NCBI GenBank assembly: GCA_017652715.1
Contig: JAGCAL010000088.1
Location: 1 to 7,393 of the forward strand
Length of the DNA stretch: 7,393 nt
Direction of reading: 5' to 3'
Origin: Candidatus Saccharimonadota bacterium
GTDB lineage: Bacteria; Patescibacteriota; Saccharimonadia; Saccharimonadales; Saccharimonadaceae
Part shown: positions 1 to 6,592 of the stretch, piece by piece
Numbering within the stretch: position 1 is the stretch's first letter
Layout: the number at the start of each line of letters is the position of its first letter
Translations under genes and position numbers: made by a program
Notes under the pieces: model-generated
Seen by the model: only the letters and a program-made list of their open reading frames with translations
What the model was told of the DNA's origin: nothing
Databases searched by the model: none

Positions 1-69
1 CAGGGGTTAGGGAGGAGGTCGTTTCCCGGAACTGCCTATGCACCATTGATGGCGCGGCGGTTCCCAAAG

Positions 70-107
70 CCTTCCCCAGCAAGCGCAGCTTGCGGTTCAG
101 GGGAAGG
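70..107. repeat. Nested inverted repeat (hairpin)
   Basis: CCTTCCCC at 70-77 pairs perfectly with GGGGAAGG at 100-107. Inside the loop, GCAAGC at 79-84 pairs with GCTTGC at 88-93 around a 3-base loop. No T-run follows, so it does not look like an intrinsic terminator. It is best read as the core of the palindromic repeat element. Confidence 0.75.
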
Positions 108-109
108 TG

Positions 110-137
110 GATTTCGGCGAAATCGCTTGCGATTTTG
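110..137. repeat. Overlapping pair of inverted repeats
   Basis: GATTTC (110-115) pairs with GAAATC (119-124) across a 3-base loop. The same right arm can instead pair downstream: AAATCGC (120-126) with GCGATTT (129-135), extendable to 118/137 through one G-T pair. The two hairpins share bases and so exclude each other. There is no downstream T-tract. Confidence 0.7.
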
Positions 138-180
138 GCGAAAGACGGATGAGGTCGTTCTCTTTTCAGGTAAATGATGA

Positions 181-3100
181 TGCGAGTATCAAGGAGATGA
201 CGATGACGCCCCTCATAGTAAGAATGGCATAATCTTTAATTATAAACCGGAAGTTAAGAATGGCGATAAGTTGTTGAATAACGAAAGTGTGCAGGTTGTT
301 ATTCCTAAACAATGCGAACGAAAAGGTGCTGAGTTTTGGCATTATGGTGTTAATTTAATAAATCATAACGGAACTTATGCGTCGCAATTTTTGAATTCGA
401 CCTATAATGTGATAGGAAAGGATAAAAGTGGCCATTGGAAGACTTTAGGCTTTAACACATATGGTAATGAATTATATAAGACGCTCGGTTCTCCGAATTC
501 TCCAAATCATAGTATAAAAAATGGTGATGGTGAGGTTGTTTGGCGTGCAACCGAGTCGGCGAGTGGGAAACAGGATAATACTGTGAAAAACAAGTATAAT
601 GAGTATCTAGAGTCTAGGGGTGAATCAAAGGTTAGCGAATTACCGACAGGATTATATTATTTTTGTTGGTGGCCGGGGATAAATGGGGTTAAGGTGACGG
701 TTGTCGGCAAAAATATTTATAATAATAAAAATATTAAGGATGCAGGTTTTGAAGATGAAGGCGTAACGAAAAATAAGTATAAGAAGTTGACGCGCATAGA
801 CATGTCGGATAACGAGGATTGTCATATGGAAGACGGTACGGAAGACGGGAAGAAACATGCATGTAAATTTATAGGTTGGAAGACGTCGAGTTCTGCTGGA
901 GTAAAGAATATTATTGAAAATACTAAGAAAAGCGGCAATAATGATTATTTAGATACAGAAAGTATATCTGGAACATCTATAGTATATTATAATACACAGG
1001 GGAAAGAGAAAAGAACATATAAGAAATTGTATGGATATATAGGTAGTAAAGATAAAACTTATTATGCTTATTATGCCCCTATGTATACTTTAACTGGCGA
1101 GAAAGGGGATAACACGAGCATTGGCGATGTTAAGCGCGGCTTTGCTACATATGCTATAGCGGGGGAAAATGGGACGGTTTGGAATAATCTTAACGGTGAA
1201 TCGAAGACGGCTATATATAAAGATGATTATTTGAAGATTTGTCCTAAGGCTAGTAGTGGGTATACTTTGATGATGACAATTAACGATGGTCCGCTGGTAG
1301 CTAATCCGGAAACTGCGTATTGTGGCGACACGAAGGCTACACAGTATCACGTTACTGGGGATACGAAAATTAAAACTTGGGCTGTACTAGAACCTGTCGA
1401 ATTTAATGCGCAGGCGAGGGCGGCGTTGGGAACAAATTATGCAGCAGCTGGAACTAGTGATCGGATATCTTCGGGGTTTGTAAAGAGTGGTAGTGCAGGG
1501 ACTTTAAAGGTTAATTGTTCAAGTGCCTGTCAGATTGGGTTTTGGTTTGATATTGCGGTCGCAACTGGTTCTAGCGGTGGAACTAGCTACGCGATTTATA
1601 GGGGTACGAAGGGTGCTGATGGTACTATTAGCTGGAATACGTCGTCGAGTGCTAATGGTCTTTCCGGTGTAATAAATAGTGGTACGCCGTTGACATTGCC
1701 TCGTCTTCTATTCGAAACTGTGAATATGAATACCACGATTTGTTACAAGATGGATTATATGCGAAGCAGTTCTGGTGCTCAGATTGGAACAGTTGATTCG
1801 TGTGTGGAGGTTACTATGGTGCCTGATGAATTTAGGGCGCAGGCTAGAATAGCAGAGGGGAATAATTATGATGGTACTACTGTTAGAAAATCGACTGGTT
1901 ATGTTATAAACGGAGATACTGGTGATTTGGATGTAAAATGTTATGAATCTAACGGTTGTACGGTTGGAGTTTGGTTTGATTTGAAGAAGAATAGTGGAGG
2001 CGGAGGTGGATTAACCAGCTATTCGATTTATAGTGGTACGAAGGGTGCTGATGGGACTATTAGTTGGGGAGCGTCGCCGGCTGCTTCTTCTACATCGACT
2101 CCTGGTAACGGCACTACAGTATTTACTCAGAGTGGTAACGTGAGCTCGGGTACGACAATTTGTTATAAGATGGAATATGCATATAAGCCGAGTGCTGGAA
2201 CGGATGGAAATGGTTTAGTTTCGACCTGTGCAAAAGTGACATATATTCCATCAATCTTTAGTGGAAAGAGTGTTGTGACGAGCGGTGCAACAGATTCTTT
2301 GACGGTTGGATGGACTGATGGTTTACAAAATTTAAGCAATACTAAATGGATTTCTGGTTGTTCTGCAACTGATGGATGTACGGTTACATTTACGCACTAT
2401 ATGAAACGGGTGAGTGGTATAAAATCTACCACATACAAGATAGAGAGGATATCTAATGTTAGTGGCCATGCAGCATTGACGCCAGGTTCGATAGTAGGTT
2501 ATACGACGTTTAGTAGTGATAATGAGACGGCGGTACGTAGTAATGCAAGTTATACAATACGTCCGGGTATGGTTGTTTGTGAAAAATTGACTTTTAAGTA
2601 TGATAGCGCGAAGACCGATGAAAGTAGTACGAAGGTATGTGCTTCGGCGCTTGGAGCTGCGGATACGACAGTTGATATGAACGTGAAGAATAACAGTGTT
2701 TCTAAGTATAATAGTTTTCAAAAGGAGGTTTATGCGAAGCCAGGTGATAGTTTGACTTATCAGGCGGATTACCAATCAATATTGCAATATACGACTTCGT
2801 TGGCTCCGGAAAAGATTAAAATTAATAATGGAAATATCTATCCTTCTAGTGGTAAGAATACGGATTCGTTAATGATGGTAATGTTTAATAATAACAATAA
2901 TAAAGACGGAAATAGTAGTTTAGGCCTTAAGACTTGGAGCAACAAGTTTAGTGTACAAAGGGGTGTGAATGGCAATAACTTTGGTTTAGTCTCAAATTAT
3001 GTTAATTACGGCAATGGTGCTACCGAAAAAAAGACTGAATCAAATTCATATACAATTCAGCCTAGCGATGTGGGTAAGAGTATTGATGAGAAAGCTATCA

Positions 3101-4671
3101 CTAATCTTAATGATAATACTAAGACGACTCCGTCGAAAGTAGAATTTTCGCAGACTTCCGATAATTATAATCTTGGAACAGTGAATACCACCGATGTGGT
3201 ACAAAGTACTGCATCGGCGAAGGTACCGTATAATTTTCGAAATAGTACTGTAATTACGACTGATAATGAAAATACAGTTCTTTATGCTGGAGAGATTGAA
3301 ACCATATCCTATGAATATGTAATAGGTGCAAAAACAAATAATGAGACTAGTCCTAGCGTCGCTTATGCTACTAGAGTAGATAATCCGAAATGGTATTTAA
3401 GAATAAGTACAAATAATGGTGCCTCCTGGATTGAATCTGAACATCAAAACTCTAATGGCGAGAGCTTTTACGGATCGAAATCTCTCTCAACTAGGATTAG
3501 TATTCCGGATGTTAATGCGGGCACAGTAATATGTATGCAGTCGGTAATCTGGCCAGCAGATAGCGGAGTGGATACGAATATAAGTACGAGTGGTTATCCT
3601 GATGCTTGGGCTTCTTCAGAAGAAAAGTGTTTTACTGTAGCTAAGAAACCTTCGCTTCAGGTTTGGGGTGGAAATGTTTATTCGGGGGGTAAAATTGAGA
3701 CTAGCGTTAGTGGAAAACTAAATGTAGGCGATAGTTATAACATTAATAAGATTGGTTCTAATGCGGAGAGAGATTACTTTGGTTCGTGGGGGGAGCTTGG
3801 TGTTATTTCAAACGGAGGAGTATCGGGATTTGCGAGTGGAGCGGCGACTGGGTATACTAGCTTAGGAAGCTTAGGATTAGTAGCGAATCCTGGCGGAAGT
3901 CATGAAGCCGGTAATAAGTATTGTACTGTGCGTAGTGTGTTAACTTTTGCTAATGAGAACTGTTCCAACAATACTAATGGTGGTCTTAATTCAAATGTAA
4001 ATACTAGTAAGGTAAAGAATGATAAGGAATCGGTGATTAATAAATTTATTTCTAGCGGAGCCTTGAATGGTAACGGAGAGCCTATTGGATCGGCAGGAGC
4101 AGAGATTGATTTGAACTCGTTAGATAATAGTAAGCTACTGAGCAATAATGCGTATTATTACTACAATGGAGGTGATATAACGGTAAAAGGCGGTAATATA
4201 CCTAAAAGTAAGACGATTGTTGTACATGCAAAAGGGAATAGTGCAAATGTAACTATAGCTGGTAATATTATGTATAATACTGATTCTAATAATAAGTATG
4301 CGACGCTTGGAGATATTCCGAAAGTCATTATTTATGCGGAGAATGATATTAAGATACAATGTAGCGTTACTAGAATTGATGCACTTCTTGTGGCCGAGGG
4401 GACAGTTACGACTTGTAGCAACGGTTCTACTACTACTAGGATTGATAATCCGACAAATTCGACGCAACTAAGAGTGAACGGGGCGATTATTGCAAAGAAG
4501 TTGGTTGCGAATAGAATCTATGGGGCGGCGACTGGTAATAATTCGATTGTTCCGGCTGAGATTATAAATTACGATCCATCGCTTTATCTATTCGGTAGTA
4601 ATGAGATGACCGCAGATAGTAGGAATGACCTAGACATTACTTCTATTAATGAAATTGCTCCTAGATATTAA
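181..4671 (+). CDS. Giant modular secreted surface protein, 5'-truncated
   Basis: The frame is open from just after the double stop TGA TGA (175-180) to TAA at 4669-4671. The first possible start codon is TTG at 271 (1466 residues from there). It has no Shine-Dalgarno, and the 30 codons before it already read like the same protein, so I infer the real start is missing. Numbering from TTG 271: residues ~1-375 hold a degenerate Gly/Tyr-rich region (FIGWKTSSS ~200, YYAYYAP ~264). Residues 377-518, 519-660 and 661-795 are three related Cys-containing modules. Residues ~800-1125 are divergent, with GDSLTY and YAGEIETISYEY strands. Residues ~1127-1466 form a beta-rich domain (YYYYNGGDITV ~1295, VNGAIIAKKL ~1402), ending IAPRY. 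The 24 cysteines fall in close pairs. There is no LPXTG motif and no C-terminal membrane helix. Serine is largely AGT-coded, unlike the TCG-rich repair genes. A cell-surface adhesin or structural protein of an epibiont is likely but unproven. Confidence 0.8.
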   Translation, partial: CEYQGDDDDAPHSKNGIIFNYKPEVKNGDKLLNNESVQVVIPKQCERKGAEFWHYGVNLINHNGTYASQFLNSTYNVIGKDKSGHWKTLGFNTYGNELYKTLGSPNSPNHSIKNGDGEVVWRATESASGKQDNTVKNKYNEYLESRGESKVSELPTGLYYFCWWPGINGVKVTVVGKNIYNNKNIKDAGFEDEGVTKNKYKKLTRIDMSDNEDCHMEDGTEDGKKHACKFIGWKTSSSAGVKNIIENTKKSGNNDYLDTESISGTSIVYYNTQGKEKRTYKKLYGYIGSKDKTYYAYYAPMYTLTGEKGDNTSIGDVKRGFATYAIAGENGTVWNNLNGESKTAIYKDDYLKICPKASSGYTLMMTINDGPLVANPETAYCGDTKATQYHVTGDTKIKTWAVLEPVEFNAQARAALGTNYAAAGTSDRISSGFVKSGSAGTLKVNCSSACQIGFWFDIAVATGSSGGTSYAIYRGTKGADGTISWNTSSSANGLSGVINSGTPLTLPRLLFETVNMNTTICYKMDYMRSSSGAQIGTVDSCVEVTMVPDEFRAQARIAEGNNYDGTTVRKSTGYVINGDTGDLDVKCYESNGCTVGVWFDLKKNSGGGGGLTSYSIYSGTKGADGTISWGASPAASSTSTPGNGTTVFTQSGNVSSGTTICYKMEYAYKPSAGTDGNGLVSTCAKVTYIPSIFSGKSVVTSGATDSLTVGWTDGLQNLSNTKWISGCSATDGCTVTFTHYMKRVSGIKSTTYKIERISNVSGHAALTPGSIVGYTTFSSDNETAVRSNASYTIRPGMVVCEKLTFKYDSAKTDESSTKVCASALGAADTTVDMNVKNNSVSKYNSFQKEVYAKPGDSLTYQADYQSILQYTTSLAPEKIKINNGNIYPSSGKNTDSLMMVMFNNNNNKDGNSSLGLKTWSNKFSVQRGVNGNNFGLVSNYVNYGNGATEKKTESNSYTIQPSDVGKSIDEKAITNLNDNTKTTPSKVEFSQTSDNYNLGTVNTTDVVQSTASAKVPYNFRNSTVITTDNENTVLYAGEIETISYEYVIGAKTNNETSPSVAYATRVDNPKWYLRISTNNGASWIESEHQNSNGESFYGSKSLSTRISIPDVNAGTVICMQSVIWPADSGVDTNISTSGYPDAWASSEEKCFTVAKKPSLQVWGGNVYSGGKIETSVSGKLNVGDSYNINKIGSNAERDYFGSWGELGVISNGGVSGFASGAATGYTSLGSLGLVANPGGSHEAGNKYCTVRSVLTFANENCSNNTNGGLNSNVNTSKVKNDKESVINKFISSGALNGNGEPIGSAGAEIDLNSLDNSKLLSNNAYYYYNGGDITVKGGNIPKSKTIVVHAKGNSANVTIAGNIMYNTDSNNKYATLGDIPKVIIYAENDIKIQCSVTRIDALLVAEGTVTTCSNGSTTTRIDNPTNSTQLRVNGAIIAKKLVANRIYGAATGNNSIVPAEIINYDPSLYLFGSNEMTADSRNDLDITSINEIAPRY
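1399..2655 (+). repeat. Three tandem protein modules within the surface protein
   Basis: Three stretches of about 135-142 codons follow each other (1399-1824, 1825-2250, 2251-2655). Modules 1 and 2 share EFxAQAR, a C-x(3-5)-C pair, GxWFD/GFWFD, TKGADGTISW, TTICYKM and a final Cys before V-x-x-VP or YIP. An 18-base stretch encoding GTKGAD is identical at 1603-1620 and 2035-2052. Module 3 keeps only the Cys spacing (SGCSATDGC, VVCEKLTF, KVCAS). The pattern suggests internal duplication, recent for modules 1 and 2 and old for module 3. Each module has four cysteines, enough for two disulfides. Confidence 0.8.
3649..4671 (+). other. Conserved C-terminal beta-rich domain of the surface protein
   Basis: From about residue 1127 (PSLQVWGGNVYSGG) to the end, the protein changes character. 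Short hydrophobic strands separated by Gly/Asn turns (GDITVKGG, KTIVVHAKG, NVTIAGNI, KVIIYAENDIKI, RIDALLVAEGTV, RVNGAIIAKKLVANR) suggest a stacked beta-sheet or beta-solenoid fold. Two Cys pairs (1218/1231 and 1364/1382) could form disulfides. I recall similar C-terminal ends in other large Saccharibacterial surface proteins. The function is unknown; a display, assembly or attachment role is inference. Confidence 0.55.
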
Positions 4672-4695
4672 TAATCAGAGGTTTAGGATTAAGTT

Positions 4696-4704
4696 TGATA
4701 TAAT
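4696..4704 (+). promoter_or_regulatory. Extended -10 promoter of radA
   Basis: TGATATAAT is a perfect extended -10 element: TG, one base, then consensus TATAAT at 4699-4704. No good -35 lies 16-18 bases upstream, which an extended -10 can tolerate. Only 11 bases separate the box from the radA ATG at 4716. A start 6-8 bases downstream would therefore leave a 5' leader of about 4-5 bases or less. There is no Shine-Dalgarno sequence. This promoter probably drives radA-ruvC-ruvA. Confidence 0.7.
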
Positions 4705-4715
4705 ATATATTATAT
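4698..4715. repeat. 18-bp perfect AT-only palindrome over the radA promoter
   Basis: ATATAATATATATTATAT is its own reverse complement over all 18 bases. It contains the -10 box, covers the predicted transcription start and stops at the base before the ATG. It could be an operator or simply alternating AT sequence, where palindromes arise easily. Its symmetry also puts TATAAT on the minus strand (4709-4714), which might allow divergent initiation. Confidence 0.6.
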
Positions 4716-6065
4716 ATGAGGAGTAAAAGTCAGTTTGTTTGCCAGCAGTGCGGGGCGGTATATTCGAAATGGGTTGGGCAGTGTACGAATTGTTCTTCCT
4801 GGAATTCGCTAGTTGAGCAAGTTCCGGAGGTTTCTGTGGCGGGAAAATCGGCGCTCGCGAAGGGTCGAGTGTCCGGAAAGAAGTTGGATTTTATGAAGAT
4901 TTCTACTTTGACGCCGTCGGATTCGAAAGCGCGGCTTTTGACGGAGTTTCCGGATTTAAATACGGTGCTTGGGGGAGGGATATTGCTCGGTTCGGTTTCT
5001 CTACTTGCTGGTCAGCCGGGGATTGGGAAATCTACGTTACTTATGCAAATTTGTGCGGAGGTAGCGAAGACTCGGAATGTGCTTTATATTTCGGGCGAGG
5101 AGTCGGCGGGGCAGGTAAAACTAAGGGCCCAGAGACTTGGGGCTAAAAGTGAGAAATTGAACTTTGCGGCTTCGACTTCGGGAAACGATATTGCGAAAAC
5201 GATTGAAACGGGAGAATTTGACTTAGTAATTGTTGATTCGATTCAAACTTTGGCGATGGACGAGATATCGAGCGCGCCGGGGACGGTTTCGCAAGTAACG
5301 AATTGTGGGAATTTAATTATTAGGGCGGCGAAGGCGACGGATACGGCGGTGATTATTGTTGGACATGTAACGAAGGAAGGGACGCTAGCGGGGCCGAAGG
5401 TTCTGGAACATTTAGTCGATGTGGTATTGAATTTTGAAGGAGATAGGTATGGCGGATTTAAGACGGTTAGGGCGGTAAAAAATCGCTTTGGGTCGACGAA
5501 TGAGGTTGCGATTTTTGAGATGGCGAGTACTGGACTTTCTGAGGTTCAAAATCCGTCGGCGGCGCTTTTGGCTGAGCGGACGAATACGGACGGTTCTATA
5601 ATTCTAGCGACGCTTGAAGGAAATAGGCCGATTTTGGTCGAAATACAGGCGCTTGCGACATCGACGAATTTTGGTTATCCGAAACGGACGGCTTCGGGCT
5701 TTGATATTAATCGATTAAATCTACTGATTGCGGTTTTAGAGCGACGGACGAAATTAAAACTTTCCGATAAAGATATTTTTATAAATGTTGTTGGCGGAAT
5801 GAAACTGGCAGATTCGGCGGCGGACCTTGCAGTTTGTATGGCGATTGCGTCGGCGGTTGCGGGACGGAAGTTAAGCGAGGAATATGTGGTATTCGGGGAA
5901 GTTGGACTTGGTGGAGAGATTCGCTCAGCTTTTCGATCGGATCAGCGGATTGCGGAAGCGAAGAAACTTGGTTTTAAACATGCGATTGCACCGGCGACAA
6001 TTAAAGACAAGTTTGTTGTGCCGGCGAAGGATTTGCGCGAGGTTTTAATTAAATATGTCAAATAG
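4716..6065 (+). CDS. radA: DNA repair and recombination protein RadA (Sms)
   Basis: RadA is a RecA-like, hexameric DnaB-type helicase that promotes branch migration of recombination intermediates, in repair and in natural transformation. The 449 residues match the family's usual ~450. A four-Cys zinc finger (C9, C12, C23, C26) opens the protein. The RecA-type ATPase has Walker A GQPGIGKST at 99-107 and Walker B LVIVD at 170-174. The RadA signature KNRFG is at 255-259. A Lon-protease-like C-terminal domain runs from ~300 to 449, with GEVGLGGEIR at 394-403. The ATG is chosen because the zinc finger then begins at the usual distance. It is the first gene of a radA-ruvC-ruvA cluster, preceded by an extended -10 and no ribosome-binding site. 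Its last 11 bases overlap ruvC. Codon use favours GCG, TCG and ACG. Confidence 0.97.
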   Translation: MRSKSQFVCQQCGAVYSKWVGQCTNCSSWNSLVEQVPEVSVAGKSALAKGRVSGKKLDFMKISTLTPSDSKARLLTEFPDLNTVLGGGILLGSVSLLAGQPGIGKSTLLMQICAEVAKTRNVLYISGEESAGQVKLRAQRLGAKSEKLNFAASTSGNDIAKTIETGEFDLVIVDSIQTLAMDEISSAPGTVSQVTNCGNLIIRAAKATDTAVIIVGHVTKEGTLAGPKVLEHLVDVVLNFEGDRYGGFKTVRAVKNRFGSTNEVAIFEMASTGLSEVQNPSAALLAERTNTDGSIILATLEGNRPILVEIQALATSTNFGYPKRTASGFDINRLNLLIAVLERRTKLKLSDKDIFINVVGGMKLADSAADLAVCMAIASAVAGRKLSEEYVVFGEVGLGGEIRSAFRSDQRIAEAKKLGFKHAIAPATIKDKFVVPAKDLREVLIKYVK

Positions 6066-6588
6066 AATTTTAGGAATAGACCCTGGGATTGGGATTTGTG
6101 GGTTTGGACTAATCGAAACTGGGGCTGGGGTTTCAGCTAAGGCTTTAGATTATGGTGTGGTGAAAACTACGGTGGATGCGCCTTTACCGCTTCGACTTAA
6201 GGAACTTTACGATTCGCTAGTCGAAGTTTTTAAACAGACTAAGCCGGAGATGGTAGCAGTAGAAAAATTGTTTTTTTCTAAAAATGTTACAACGGGGATT
6301 GCGGTAGCAGAGGCGAGAGGAATAGTTCTTTTAATAGCGGAGCAGAATCATTTGCCGGTTTATGAATATTCGCCAAATCAAATTAAAAAGAGTCTTACGG
6401 GTTATGGTTCGGCTACGAAGACGCAGATGGAGGAGATGGCGAGGATTCATCTCGGACTTAAAAATAAACCGAAGCCAGATGACGCGGCGGACGCTTTAGC
6501 GGTTGCGGTAACTTGTGGATTTTTGTATCGTGAAGGTCCGGATGATAAATATAAATTTTCGAACTCGCGTAAGGAGGTGGTAAAATAG
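6055..6588 (+). CDS. ruvC: Holliday junction resolvase RuvC
   Basis: RuvC is a dimeric endonuclease that makes symmetric nicks in Holliday junctions, normally with the RuvAB complex. The 177 residues are typical (E. coli has 173). The RNase H-like fold starts with ILGIDPG. The four catalytic acids are visible: D9, E70 (in AVEKLFFSKN), D143 and D146 (DAADALAVA), aligning to E. coli D7, E66, D138 and D141. F73 aligns with the junction-wedging Phe69. The ATG lies inside the end of radA, with an 11-base overlap in another frame. GAGG at 6039-6042 is a weak Shine-Dalgarno 12 bases upstream, so translational coupling to radA is likely. The charged C-terminal tail (from ~158) goes beyond the catalytic core. 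Confidence 0.97.
   Translation: MSNRILGIDPGIGICGFGLIETGAGVSAKALDYGVVKTTVDAPLPLRLKELYDSLVEVFKQTKPEMVAVEKLFFSKNVTTGIAVAEARGIVLLIAEQNHLPVYEYSPNQIKKSLTGYGSATKTQMEEMARIHLGLKNKPKPDDAADALAVAVTCGFLYREGPDDKYKFSNSRKEVVK
6571..6579 (+). promoter_or_regulatory. Perfect Shine-Dalgarno for ruvA at long spacing
   Basis: AAGGAGGTG is fully complementary to the canonical 16S rRNA 3' end and lies in the last codons of ruvC. The gap to the ruvA ATG at 6593 is 13 bases, longer than the usual 5-9. There is no alternative ATG, GTG or TTG at better spacing in the ruvA frame that keeps the conserved N-terminus. It stands out because radA and the last gene have no such site. Confidence 0.75.
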
Positions 6589-6592
6589 GATT

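Larger units (their letters stand above)
1..160. repeat. GC-rich palindromic repeat-like segment, probably foreign to the rest of the window
   Basis: By hand count 94 of 160 bases are G or C (59%), against 47 of 120 (39%) in bases 181-300. The segment is dense in inverted repeats (70-107 and 110-137). It also has a near-direct repeat, ATTTyGGCGAAA, at 111-122 and 132-143, and the 9-mer GAGGTCGTT twice (15-23 and 151-159). The order CCTTCCCC, hairpin, GGGGAAGGTGG, hairpin, GACGGATGAGG resembles short interspersed palindromic elements I recall from gut Firmicutes/Negativicutes genomes; this is memory, not a search. Two frames stay largely open across it, as is common in palindromic GC-rich repeats, but no protein family is recognisable. 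It may be a chimeric contig end or an inserted repeat. No gene is called here. Confidence 0.6.

Noticed and set aside
60..160. CRISPR array or tRNA suggested by repeats and hairpins
   Set aside because: There are no regular repeat-spacer units, and the hairpins do not form a cloverleaf.
47..234. Small frame through the GC-rich segment (frame 2) ending TAA near 234
   Set aside because: It crosses the composition junction, consists mostly of palindromic repeat, and matches no family I recognise. The competing frame downstream reads like the surface protein.
2332..2775. 147-codon open frame on the minus strand
   Set aside because: It lies wholly inside the surface-protein gene, has no recognisable family, is rich in Thr/Arg/Ile as expected from an antisense shadow, and has no promoter or ribosome-binding site I could support.
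2887..2904. AAT-type trinucleotide run encoding five Asn, considered as a phase-variation tract
   Set aside because: It is short and in multiples of three, so slippage would change length but not reading frame.
652..4467. Other minus-strand open frames (652-858, 1090-1350, 3900-4145, 4135-4467)
   Set aside because: All are antisense to the large gene, short, overlapping it completely and without protein-like features.
1..4671. TGA read as Gly (code 25), which would open one frame from base 1 to 4671 through the TGA TGA at 175-180
   Set aside because: None of the long frames, over 2200 codons rich in Gly, contains an in-frame TGA. A recoded genome would use it often. The sequence before 175 also differs in composition.
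4659..4688. Possible terminator between the surface gene and radA (TCCTA at 4659-4663, TAGGA at 4684-4688)
   Set aside because: The stem is only 5 bp with a 20-base loop, starts inside the coding region and has no T-tract.
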